The notes under the pieces were generated by a model. It searched no databases. It had not been told where the DNA came from and saw nothing but the letters and a program-made list of their open reading frames with translations. 9,082 nt of DNA from Firmicutes bacterium UBA5486 (GTDB lineage: Bacteria; Bacillota; UBA4882; UBA10575), in contig DIPO01000068.1 in the NCBI GenBank assembly GCA_002427045.1, positions 1-9,082 of the forward strand, given 5' to 3'. This document shows positions 1-7,667 of this stretch, in pieces (position 1 is the first letter of the stretch; every line of letters begins with the position of its first letter). Both the position numbers and the translations under genes were made by a program.

Positions 1-30
1 ACACCTTTCGGAATTGCATAATTATATTAT

Positions 31-55
31 TCAATATTCAACCACAATATATTGA
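31..55. repeat. AT-rich inverted repeat
   Basis: TCAATAT at 31-37 is the exact reverse complement of ATATTGA at 49-55, with an 11-base loop. There is no U-tract after it, so it does not look like a terminator. It could be an operator, part of an element end, or chance in AT-rich DNA. Confidence 0.35.
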
Positions 56-66
56 TAGCCCACTAG

Positions 67-90
67 TAATCGTCTAATCTTAGACAATTA
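67..90. repeat. 24-bp near-perfect palindrome, possible operator or element end
   Basis: TAAT (67-70), then GTCTAA (72-77), a 2-base centre, then TTAGAC (80-85) and ATTA (87-90). The two halves are complementary except for one C/A mismatch at 71/86. A loop of two bases is too tight for a good RNA hairpin, so this reads better as a dimeric protein binding site or a cruciform-type DNA end. It lies about 27 bases before the structured element. Confidence 0.45.
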
Positions 91-116
91 CCTCGAATAA
101 AAGATAAACACTATAT

Positions 117-257
117 GGTCGTTCATGCCGCCTACCCACAGTATACGAAGTAATGTAAATCAAGGGCGGGTGAATCGACAAGCCCCATAGACATTTCCCG
201 TATTGCTCAAATACACAATTAAGGTATTATGCAGTTCCCTCAAAAGTATGCATTACC
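117..257 (+). ncRNA. Structured RNA-like element, copy 1 (diverged partner at window end)
   Basis: A long stem pairs TCG 119-121 with CGA 176-178 and TTCA 122-125 with TGAA 171-174, leaving T175 bulged. It continues with CCGCCT 128-133 paired to GGGCGG 164-169 (one G-U pair) and closes on a 30-base loop. Two further hairpins follow: GTATT 200-204 with AATAC 210-214, and GGTA 223-226 plus ATGCA 229-233 with TGCAT 249-253 plus TACC 254-257. The first 80 or so bases align with 8999-9082, and several differences between the copies are compensatory in the stem. This supports a conserved folded RNA, or a folded single-stranded DNA end. The 3' limit is uncertain and could reach the addB ribosome binding site. 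The tract after the stem (CGACAAGCCCC) recalls IS200/IS605-type right ends and their omega/HEARO RNAs, but I cannot confirm the family. It could act as a leader of addB or be an independent insertion. Confidence 0.55.
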
Positions 258-354
258 CAAGGCCTGATTATTTATCGTGTTGCAATTTAATGGCGAAAGC
301 AGGAAATACTTTAGTGGAAGGAGAACCTGATCATAAAAACCAAGGTAAAAGCGC

Positions 355-359
355 GGAGG
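355..359 (+). promoter_or_regulatory. Ribosome binding site that fixes the addB start
   Basis: GGAGG lies 8 bases before an in-frame TTG at 368. No other in-frame start upstream (TTG 203, ATG 290) has a Shine-Dalgarno sequence. The conserved AddB-like sequence also begins right after the TTG, so this site is the best evidence for the start. Confidence 0.75.
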
Positions 360-367
360 ATGAGATC

Positions 368-3300
368 TTGATTAAAATAATCCGTGATCCGATGTTATAC
401 AAAGAACCAAAAGATTTCTTTGAATACTGGGTAGGAGAGAAAAGAAAATCGCTGGGAAACAGTATAGTTTTTCTCTTTCCTACTCAGGACTTATTAGAGT
501 TTTGGGAAGGGCAGTTACTTTCTATTCTGGGAAGTTGGGGTGGAGCCCGTTTTCTTTTATTTGATGGACTAGTTCGTGAGATCATAGATGAAACCCGACC
601 AGAAGCAACTGATGTATCATCGGGAACTGGTTCTTTAATCCTGCGGATGCTGGCCGAAGAATTAACATCTCAAGGTAAGATCAGATATTTGTCTCAGGCT
701 ATTGATTCACCAGGCCTTTATCCATCAATAATGGAAGAACTTTCTCTCTTAAAAAGAGGGGGGATTGATTCTCAGCTCTTTACGAAGTTAGTAGCTGACG
801 GTTCCCAAGCTCTTAAAGATTTATCATTATTATATAATGCGTACCAAAAATTTATCGAAGAATATTCCTTGGTAGATACAGAAGAACGAATAAGACTAGC
901 CATTACTGATGTAACCAAAGCTAACGGAATCAGAAAAATCGAGCACCTTTTAGTTTTAGGTTTTACTGATTTTACGCTTCAACAAGAAGTATTATTGGAA
1001 AGGATCAGTAAGCTTCTAACAGTGACGATTATTTTTGATCATAGTGCTTCCGGCCGTAAAGGCGTTTTCTTTCCTCAGTTAAAAAAGGGAAAAGCGCAAG
1101 AAGAGATCCTTATTCCGTCAAAACAGAAGAAGAACCGTAGCCTTCTGGATTATCTTCAAGATGAGCTTTGGACAGAAAAACCTGCCTTACCTCCGTTGAA
1201 TAATGATTCTACAATTAATTTGATTAAAGTAAAAGGTGGTTGGCGACGAGAAATACTCTCAATTGCCCAGGAGATTAAGAAACTTCTACAATCAAACTTC
1301 TCCTTGTCACCTGATCAAATTGGAGTTATTACTTTATATTCATCACATTGGGAAGAGATATATCAGATTTTTGAAGCTTTTGAATTACCAGTAGCTACAC
1401 AAATTATTAAACCATTACAGGGACAACCGATTGCTCGGGCTTTACTTCAACCTTTTAAAACTGTGTTGACAAGATTTTCTTGGAAAGAGATGATTCAATT
1501 CTTACGTTGGGGTGGAATCGAAACGGAAAAAGAACTTTTTTCTATTGTACCCACTCCTAACTTAGCAGATTGGAGAGGGGAATTAGAACGGATCTATTCT
1601 TCGCAAGATCAGAATCTGTTTAAGGCTAAAGAATTATTGAAGATTCTTCAGGAAATTCCTCAGGAAGGAAAGATTAAAGAATATTTACAAGTCTGTTGGC
1701 AATGGATAAAACACCCTTTATTTTTACAGAGTTTTCTGCCTTGTAGCGGTCTTTCTGAACCCTATCTTCAAGAAAGATACTTTCAAACTTCTCTGCTGGG
1801 AAAAATTCAGGGGGTAATTAAGGAGATTGAAGATTCAATTTTTAGTTTTGCTGAACAGCAGATCAGTTTAGAGGAGTTTCTATTAATTCTAGAATCTGTT
1901 TTGGGAAAAGAAAAGATTCAGCATCCAACCTCGTGGGAACAAGGGATTAGGCTATTAACACCAGAAAATGCTAGAGGACTCAGCTTTAAAATTACATTTT
2001 TATCTGGCCTTAATGAAGGAGTTTTTCCCCGCATCAATCCAGAGGGGTGGTTAATCCGGGAAAAAGATGTGAACCAGTGGACAGTAGATGGTTTCTCCTT
2101 ACCAAGAAACATTGATCAATTAGCTATTGAACGTTTACTCTTTTGTTATCTCCTCAATACTGCCCGGGAACGATTAATTCTTTCCTATTGTGAAACAGAT
2201 TCGGAGGGACAATCCTTAAACCCTAGTTCTTTTCTGGAAGATCTGTTAACGCTTATACCAAGTTTAAAAAGTCAGGCTATTGAAGCTGGTAACAAGCTGG
2301 TTTTACCTGAGCTATCAGAGAGAAAGCTTGGTTTGAAAAAGGAGATTAAAGAGAAGATTGCTTTAGAATTAATACGCGGGCAAGGAAGTTCTGAAGTAAG
2401 CGGGGTTCTTGGTATAAAAGAACAAGAAATTTTAGAGGAAAAATTTTCTGCACACCCTATTAGTGTTTCGGTTTTAGAGGAATATGCTTCATGCCCCTTT
2501 AGATTTTTTTGCCGGAGAATATTAAAGATCGAAAATTTAGAGGAACCAGAAATTCTACCAACAAGATTAGAAGAGGGTAGTATCTACCACATGGTTTTAA
2601 AAGAATTTTTCCATAAATACCGGGGGAAAGTGCTTTGTAGTAAATATTTGGATAACTATCTAGGGGAGATTAGAGAATTAGTAACAAGTTACTATCCGGT
2701 GGTAGATGATTGGGCACCAGTAATTTACCGTAACTTTATTGCTTTAGGAAGAGAGCATCTTATTTCGCAACTGGAGAAAGTAATTAAAGAGGAAGTGGAA
2801 TGGGCAGAGAAAACTAATGGCTGCTTTACCCCTAAGTTTCTCGAACTCGGCTTTGGAGGGGTAAAAAAAGATGCTGATCCCAGGTCAATTCAGTCCCCTT
2901 TACTAATTGGGGAGAAAGTGTATGGAGGAAAAACTTTTCCCTTGTTAATTTGGGGAAAGATCGATCGGGTTGATACTGATGAGAATGGACGATTTATCAT
3001 TTATGATTATAAATCAGGAAATCCTCCTCCTTTAAAACAGATTAATACTGGTCAATTATTACAATTACCAATCTATTTATTGGCTGTAAGCCGTCTCTTT
3101 CTTTCAAACAAAGAGCCCGTAGGAGCAGCTTATTATAGCTTGAATAAAATCAACCGGTTGCGCGGCCTATGGCGGAAAGAAGCATTAGATTTTGGGATTA
3201 AGGTCCGTGGTGCTCTTGACCAGGAGGAATGGGAGGAATTAATCACCAACAGTATTAACAAAGCTTTTGATTACTATTTTGGGATGCTCCAGGGAGACTT

Positions 3301-3388
3301 TTCCTTCTGTCCACAGGATCAATGTCCAGCTTATTGCGAATATCGGAGGATATGTCGGAGATCCTTATGGGGGGTGGCAGCTAATTGA
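368..3388 (+). CDS. addB: AddB-like subunit of ATP-dependent helicase-nuclease (PD-(D/E)XK, Fe-S)
   Basis: This is probably the AddB partner of the AddAB (RecBCD-type) enzyme, which resects double-strand DNA ends for recombination. It is 1,006 residues from the TTG start; Bacillus AddB is nearer 1,170. The N-terminal part has the AddB helicase-like fold (SIVFLFPTQDLL, then FLLFDGLVREI), but the usual P-loop is replaced by RDPMLYKEPKD. A UvrD-like segment with SGLNEGVFP lies near residues 530-555. The C-terminal RecB-type nuclease shows H741, D866 (GKIDRVD), D880 and K882 (YDYKSG), and a QLLQLPIYL motif. Cysteines 709, 986, 990 and 996, with an extra C981, match an iron-sulfur-stabilised nuclease, although the C-terminal spacing is Cx3Cx5C rather than the usual Cx2Cx5C. 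The stop overlaps the addA start by 4 bases, so translation is likely coupled. An upstream in-frame extension to 203 lacks a ribosome binding site and falls in the structured element. It could equally be labelled a generic PD-(D/E)XK nuclease family protein. Confidence 0.88.
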   Translation: MIKIIRDPMLYKEPKDFFEYWVGEKRKSLGNSIVFLFPTQDLLEFWEGQLLSILGSWGGARFLLFDGLVREIIDETRPEATDVSSGTGSLILRMLAEELTSQGKIRYLSQAIDSPGLYPSIMEELSLLKRGGIDSQLFTKLVADGSQALKDLSLLYNAYQKFIEEYSLVDTEERIRLAITDVTKANGIRKIEHLLVLGFTDFTLQQEVLLERISKLLTVTIIFDHSASGRKGVFFPQLKKGKAQEEILIPSKQKKNRSLLDYLQDELWTEKPALPPLNNDSTINLIKVKGGWRREILSIAQEIKKLLQSNFSLSPDQIGVITLYSSHWEEIYQIFEAFELPVATQIIKPLQGQPIARALLQPFKTVLTRFSWKEMIQFLRWGGIETEKELFSIVPTPNLADWRGELERIYSSQDQNLFKAKELLKILQEIPQEGKIKEYLQVCWQWIKHPLFLQSFLPCSGLSEPYLQERYFQTSLLGKIQGVIKEIEDSIFSFAEQQISLEEFLLILESVLGKEKIQHPTSWEQGIRLLTPENARGLSFKITFLSGLNEGVFPRINPEGWLIREKDVNQWTVDGFSLPRNIDQLAIERLLFCYLLNTARERLILSYCETDSEGQSLNPSSFLEDLLTLIPSLKSQAIEAGNKLVLPELSERKLGLKKEIKEKIALELIRGQGSSEVSGVLGIKEQEILEEKFSAHPISVSVLEEYASCPFRFFCRRILKIENLEEPEILPTRLEEGSIYHMVLKEFFHKYRGKVLCSKYLDNYLGEIRELVTSYYPVVDDWAPVIYRNFIALGREHLISQLEKVIKEEVEWAEKTNGCFTPKFLELGFGGVKKDADPRSIQSPLLIGEKVYGGKTFPLLIWGKIDRVDTDENGRFIIYDYKSGNPPPLKQINTGQLLQLPIYLLAVSRLFLSNKEPVGAAYYSLNKINRLRGLWRKEALDFGIKVRGALDQEEWEELITNSINKAFDYYFGMLQGDFSFCPQDQCPAYCEYRRICRRSLWGVAAN

Positions 3389-6300
3389 CGATTAAACTTA
3401 ATGAATTACAAAGAAAAGCAGTAGTTAATTTTGATACCAATCTATTAGTAATGGCTGGAGCAGGAACGGGAAAAACCAGAGTTTTAACCCATAAATATAT
3501 GTATTTATTAAAAACAAAAAAATGTGAAGTTCCTCAGATCGTAGCTGTAACTTTTACTAAGAAAGCCGCAGATGAAATGAGGGCGCGGATTAGAGAAGAA
3601 ATAAAAACTGAATATAGAAAAAGTATTGGTAAAGAAAAAGAGTTCTGGGCTCGGCAAATGGAAATGTTAGAGGTATCGTCCCGAATTAGTACGATTCATG
3701 GGTTGTGTTTTTCGATTTTGACTCAACATCCAGTTGAGGCAGGAATTGATCCGGAAGCAGATGTTCTGGATGAAGGGGAGGAGTATCTGTTAAAAGCAGA
3801 AGCAGCTAAAGCTGCATTAAGTGCTCTCCTTTCAGAAGATCAGGAGAAGGTTGCCTTACAAACAGTATTAACTTTGGGTTCCCATTTCTTTTTGGAGGAT
3901 TTAACTTCTTTATACTCTACCCTGAAAGATACTGGCAAAGATATAGCAGAAGTAGAAGACCTTACGGAAAAGAACTGCTCGGATGATGAAGAAGAGCCAG
4001 GAGTAATTAAGTGTAGATTATTTCGGCAGGTCGAGGAAGTCTTAGATCAGGCCCACGGATTAAAATTAACTCCTAGAGCCGAACGCCTATTATTAGGGCT
4101 TTCTAGTCGGTGGACAGATCTTAAATTGATTATTAACTCTTCTGAGCAAGGATTAGATGAAAAGGTTTTATATGCCTTAGAGGATCTCCTATCTTTCCTG
4201 CCTAAAAACCTTAACAACCAACTTAAACCGGGGATTTATAATATTCATGATACTATTTGCTCGCTAAAAACATCCTTGGCTACTCAAGAGGCTGCTCTTC
4301 AAAGACCTGTGATTTATCATTTTCTTCAATTGTTTGCCCGCGAATATACAAAGATTAAAAGAGTTACTGGAAAGATTGATTTTACTGACCAACAGTTTTT
4401 AGTGCGAAGACTCCTTACTAAACACCCTGAAATTGTAGAAGAATACAGAAAGAAATTTTATTATTTTATGGTAGATGAGTTTCAGGATACCAACAGTCTT
4501 CAGTGGGATATTATCTTACTTTTATCCGGGGATAAAGAAGGCCGCTTATTTCTGGTCGGGGATATTAAACAGTCAATTTACCGTTTCCGTGGCGCTGAAG
4601 TGGAAATAATGACCCGCCTGGCGGAGTCTTACTCTTCTAATTATGGAGAATTATTAGTTTTAGATCAAAATTATCGTACAAAGCCGCAGGTGGCTGAGGT
4701 TATAAATTACATATGCCAGTCAGTATTTGCGACTGAGGATTATCCATATCATCCTCTGATTCCGGCGATGAGTCTTTCCACCTCTTCAGAAGAAACAGGA
4801 GTAGAGATTATTTTAGCTGAGGAGAATGAGCCTGCTGTTTTAGCAGCTAGAATTAGAAATATAGTTGAACAAAGCGAGGTTGTTGTCCGGGGAAGTGAAG
4901 GTAACCGTCCGGTAGAATTCCGGGATATAGCTATTCTATTAAGGGCGCGGACTAACATTAAAAGCTATGAAGAGGCATTTGCTAATTATGGGATCCCTTA
5001 TATTGTTAATGCAGGAACTGGTTTTTACTCGCGCCAAGAGATACAAGACCAGATTAATCTCTTGCGTTTAGCAGAAAGTACGGATGATTCGCTTGCTCTG
5101 GCCGGAGTTTTACGTTCTCCTTTCTGCAGTCTTTCGGATGCGGCACTTTTTTGGCTTTCCCAACCAGATGGCTTAGGAAAGGGGTTTTTTATAGAGGAAG
5201 GTCCTTCTGACTATCCACCTTATATTTCTACTTTTGAAAAGAGTAGAATTATCCGTCTGCGTAGGCTCTTGGATTCCTTTAGTAAGAATGCCCATTTATT
5301 ATCAATCCCGGCTTTACTCCGGATTGCTTGGGAGGAGACGGGTTATCTGGAGACCATTGCGGCCTTGCCAGGTGGAGATCGTTCCATTGCCAATTTAGAA
5401 AAATTTATGCTGCGGGCCGAAGAATTTGCGGCTAAGGGTTATTCTGGGGTGGGGGAATTTGTTAGTTTTCTCCGTCATCTTTCGGACTTGGAGGTCAGAG
5501 AAGGGGAAGCATCGGCTACCCACCAAGGGAATGCTATTCAGATAATGACAATTCATGCAGCTAAGGGTCTGGAATTTCCTGTTGTTATACTGCCGGAAAT
5601 GGAAAGGAGATTTAATTTTAGAAGTTCACCTGTTGGTTTTCATAAAAATTTAGGATTGGCTCATAAAGTCAAAGATAAAGACGGGGGATGGGTAGATACT
5701 TATCAAACACTAAAAACTAAGACAGCTATAGAACGGGCTGAAATTTCGGAATTAAAAAGATTATTTTATGTAGCAATGACTAGAGCTAAAGATTACCTTT
5801 TATTCTCTGGAGAAGAAAAACAGTTTAAAACAACAGGAATCGATGAGGGTAACTCCTGGATGGAGTGGTTGATTCAAATTTTTCCCTCTTTATCAGAGAA
5901 AAAAGAAGAGAATATTGTTGTAGAAGGAAGGCAAATCAAAATTACCAGAGGAAAGGAAGAAACCTCACTTATTTACAAGATTAAACCACTCCAAAAGGCA
6001 AAGGAAAAAGCCGAGGAAGAGATTGCAATTACTTCAGATTTGCCTCTGGAGATGAAGAAAATTGCAGCCAAGAGATTATCACTTACTCCACTTTTAACCT
6101 TTATGGAGTGTCCCCGCCGGTTTTATTGGGAACATCGCTTAGGGAGTGATCCCAATCTAGTTGAGTTAAATGATACTGGTGAAGATTCCTTTGAGAATTA
6201 TGGCGAATTATTAGGTGAGGTTTTTCACAGATTGATCTCTGATCCCTCTCAGGGGGAAAACTGGGAAGAAGCCATTTGGGCAGGGTGGTTTGAGAAGTTT

Positions 6301-6813
6301 CCGAAAAATGTGCAAGTAAAGGCTTTAATGCAGTTAAAAGCAATGAGAAAAAACTATCTACAAAGTCCATTTTTCCCTGGAGAAAAAGTAAAGGTGGATA
6401 ATGAGTTCCCTTTTCTTCTGGATCTTAAGGGAGTAGTGATTAAAGGTGTAATTGATCGGGTTTTATTCTATCCTGATGGGAGTTTTGTAGTTGTAGATTT
6501 TAAAACCAACCGAAATGTGCCAAAACCCGGGAAGATTCTTGACCGGTATTTGATTCAGGTTCACCTATACTCACTGGCACTCAGGGAAATTTACGGACGA
6601 TTACCGGCTAAAGCATGGTTATACTTTGTAAGGCCAGATGTAAAGATCCCCTGTTCTTTGGAGGAAAAAAGATTATATGAAACAGAAAGCAAAATTCTTA
6701 AAGCAGTAGAGTATATTGCCAGTCACGATCTGCCCGGGGATTATCCGCAGGGAGAAGATTGTACTTTTTGCCCCTTTACTTACTGGTGTACAGAGCTTTT
6801 ATCCTCTTCATGA
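3385..6813 (+). CDS. addA: AddA-like UvrD-family helicase-nuclease with extra Fe-S cysteines
   Basis: This is a DNA-end-resecting motor and nuclease that pairs with the upstream AddB-like protein. It has 1,142 residues, close to the AddA size of about 1,200. All superfamily 1A helicase motifs are visible: Q motif near Q9, Walker A AGAGTGKT at 24-31, motif Ia TFTKKAADEM near 56-65, STIHG, Walker B with D364 and E365 (VDEFQDTN), GDIKQSIYRFRG at 392-403, QNYRT near 428-432, TIHAAKGLEF at 722-731, and FYVAMTRAKD with R800. The C-terminal RecB-type nuclease has H948, D1024 (GVIDRV), D1038 and K1040 (VDFKTN), and a QVHLYSLAL motif. Cysteines 909, 1126, 1129 and 1135 form the C...Cx2Cx5C iron-sulfur signature. 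That is normal for AddB but, from family knowledge, not for Bacillus AddA. The TTG start overlaps the addB TGA, and a GGGGGGTGG run at 3369-3377 can serve as ribosome binding site. The gene ends TGATAA and overlaps the tail of folE2 on the other strand. Confidence 0.92.
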   Translation: MTIKLNELQRKAVVNFDTNLLVMAGAGTGKTRVLTHKYMYLLKTKKCEVPQIVAVTFTKKAADEMRARIREEIKTEYRKSIGKEKEFWARQMEMLEVSSRISTIHGLCFSILTQHPVEAGIDPEADVLDEGEEYLLKAEAAKAALSALLSEDQEKVALQTVLTLGSHFFLEDLTSLYSTLKDTGKDIAEVEDLTEKNCSDDEEEPGVIKCRLFRQVEEVLDQAHGLKLTPRAERLLLGLSSRWTDLKLIINSSEQGLDEKVLYALEDLLSFLPKNLNNQLKPGIYNIHDTICSLKTSLATQEAALQRPVIYHFLQLFAREYTKIKRVTGKIDFTDQQFLVRRLLTKHPEIVEEYRKKFYYFMVDEFQDTNSLQWDIILLLSGDKEGRLFLVGDIKQSIYRFRGAEVEIMTRLAESYSSNYGELLVLDQNYRTKPQVAEVINYICQSVFATEDYPYHPLIPAMSLSTSSEETGVEIILAEENEPAVLAARIRNIVEQSEVVVRGSEGNRPVEFRDIAILLRARTNIKSYEEAFANYGIPYIVNAGTGFYSRQEIQDQINLLRLAESTDDSLALAGVLRSPFCSLSDAALFWLSQPDGLGKGFFIEEGPSDYPPYISTFEKSRIIRLRRLLDSFSKNAHLLSIPALLRIAWEETGYLETIAALPGGDRSIANLEKFMLRAEEFAAKGYSGVGEFVSFLRHLSDLEVREGEASATHQGNAIQIMTIHAAKGLEFPVVILPEMERRFNFRSSPVGFHKNLGLAHKVKDKDGGWVDTYQTLKTKTAIERAEISELKRLFYVAMTRAKDYLLFSGEEKQFKTTGIDEGNSWMEWLIQIFPSLSEKKEENIVVEGRQIKITRGKEETSLIYKIKPLQKAKEKAEEEIAITSDLPLEMKKIAAKRLSLTPLLTFMECPRRFYWEHRLGSDPNLVELNDTGEDSFENYGELLGEVFHRLISDPSQGENWEEAIWAGWFEKFPKNVQVKALMQLKAMRKNYLQSPFFPGEKVKVDNEFPFLLDLKGVVIKGVIDRVLFYPDGSFVVVDFKTNRNVPKPGKILDRYLIQVHLYSLALREIYGRLPAKAWLYFVRPDVKIPCSLEEKRLYETESKILKAVEYIASHDLPGDYPQGEDCTFCPFTYWCTELLSSS

Positions 6814-7574
6814 TAAGCAAAAGCACTATGATTATGGATAGATTCAAAACTTTCAACTTCTAAATGGAACCAGGAGACTTTTTCTTCCTGACGTAAGGCT
6901 ATGACTGAATCCCGTAGGATATCTTCGACAAACTTTGGATTATCATAGGCTTCTTCTGTTATATATTTTTCATCTTCCCGCTTTAGTACCGGATAAACTC
7001 TAGAACTACCTTGAGTCTGAAGAAGAGAAACTAGTTCTTCAATCCATAGATATTTGCCGGGTAAGCATTTGACTGTTGCTTTAATCATTGCACGCTGGTT
7101 ATGGGCACCATATTTAGAAATCGCTTTACTGCAAGGACAGAGCGAAATAATAGGAATTTCGGTAGTCATTCTAAAATCATAACCTTTTTCTGATAGACGG
7201 CCCCGAAATTCACAAAGGTAATCAAGAGGCGAAGTAAGACAACTTACTGGTGCCGTAACTGGTATAAAGTAACGAAAGCTAAGAGTAAGATCGGCAGAAG
7301 AGGCTTTTAATCTGGTTCTGATCTCCTTAAGCATCAATTTTAATTCCCGCCCGGAGATCGGTTTTTGTCCCCATTCTCCGAGAATTTCCATAAAGCGGCT
7401 CATATGGGTACCCTTGTACTGTTGGGGAAGGCTAACCGCAGCGGTAATCTTCCCTAATAACTGTTGAAAAGAACCTTCTTGGGTAGCAATTAGTATTGGA
7501 AGGTGAACTCCTTTGACTCCTACTCTTTGGATCTCAATCCCGCGTTCATCTGGAGTATTCTGAACATCCCGCAT
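6780..7574 (-). CDS. folE2: GTP cyclohydrolase FolE2 (GCYH-IB / MptA family)
   Basis: It converts GTP to 7,8-dihydroneopterin triphosphate plus formate, the first step of folate and queuosine-type deazapurine synthesis, in the cytoplasm. It has 264 residues, within the family range of about 260-300. The N-terminus MRDVQNTPDERGIEIQRVGV is the classic start of this family, so I place the start at ATG 7574, which has AGGGG a few bases before it. A TTG 18 bases further upstream is in frame but less well placed. Family motifs include KGTHMSRF, CPCSK at 146-150, GAHNQ with H158, KRED with E200, and a C-terminal ESIHNHSAF. C146, H158 and E200 line up with the metal and active-site residues reported for Neisseria GCYH-IB (C147, H159, E201). 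FolE2 is the family that works without zinc and in some bacteria is induced by zinc shortage; I see no Zur box here. Its last codons overlap the end of addA by 34 bp, tail to tail. Confidence 0.93.
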   Translation of the reverse strand: MRDVQNTPDERGIEIQRVGVKGVHLPILIATQEGSFQQLLGKITAAVSLPQQYKGTHMSRFMEILGEWGQKPISGRELKLMLKEIRTRLKASSADLTLSFRYFIPVTAPVSCLTSPLDYLCEFRGRLSEKGYDFRMTTEIPIISLCPCSKAISKYGAHNQRAMIKATVKCLPGKYLWIEELVSLLQTQGSSRVYPVLKREDEKYITEEAYDNPKFVEDILRDSVIALRQEEKVSWFHLEVESFESIHNHSAFAYHEEDKSSVHQ

Positions 7575-7633
7575 TTTTACCCCTGCTTTCAAAGGAAAAG
7601 TTTTTCCTCTTCAGAAATTTTAAAATTAAAAAT

Positions 7634-7667
7634 GGCCTTATCATATTCGACGTTGAATGGTAAGGCT
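7634..7667 (-). terminator. Strong hairpin in the folE2 leader, terminator or attenuator-like
   Basis: GCCTTATC at 7635-7642 pairs with GGTAAGGC at 7659-7666 (one G-U pair). A 2-base bulge follows, then ATTC 7645-7648 pairs with GAAT 7655-7658 around a 6-base loop. On the - strand the stem is followed within two bases by an ATTTTTAATTTT tract, as in an intrinsic terminator, about 60 bases before the folE2 start codon. On the + strand the flank is a weaker T-rich tract (TTCCTTCTTTTT). A terminator between two divergent genes is unexpected, so it may be an attenuator of folE2 or a remnant of a lost gene. Confidence 0.5.

Larger units (their letters stand above)
1..116. other. AT-rich intergenic segment, no gene
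   Basis: No open reading frame with a credible start and ribosome binding site is visible here on either strand. The segment holds two inverted repeats, at 31-55 and 67-90, listed separately. A weak promoter-like pair, TTAGAC at 80-85 and GATAAA at 103-108 with 17 bases between, would start a transcript close to the structured element at 117. The match to the sigma-A consensus is poor, so this is only a possibility. Confidence 0.5.

Noticed and set aside
117..197. CRISPR repeat or simple direct repeat made of copies 1 and 2
   Set aside because: There are only two copies, nearly 9 kb apart, of about 80 bases each, with structure-preserving divergence and no spacers.
203..367. In-frame N-terminal extension of addB from TTG 203 (or ATG 290)
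   Set aside because: It has no ribosome binding site and no AddB-like sequence, and it overlaps hairpins of the structured element. GGAGG plus TTG 368 is a far better start.
258..367. Start of an iscB or tnpB gene following element copy 1
   Set aside because: No translation in this stretch resembles the N-terminus of either nuclease family, and the frame runs into addB.
1918..2112. Small - strand reading frame inside addB
   Set aside because: Shadow of addB with no family motif and no convincing ribosome binding site.
4749..4958. Small - strand reading frame inside addA
   Set aside because: Lies opposite conserved helicase sequence and has no recognisable features of its own.
6101..6370. 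Small - strand reading frame opposite the addA nuclease domain
   Set aside because: Shadow of a conserved domain with no independent support.
368..6813. addB-addA as a phage-defence operon of a new type
   Set aside because: Both proteins carry the expected domains of the housekeeping AddAB repair enzyme in the normal gene order, and no further defence genes are adjacent.
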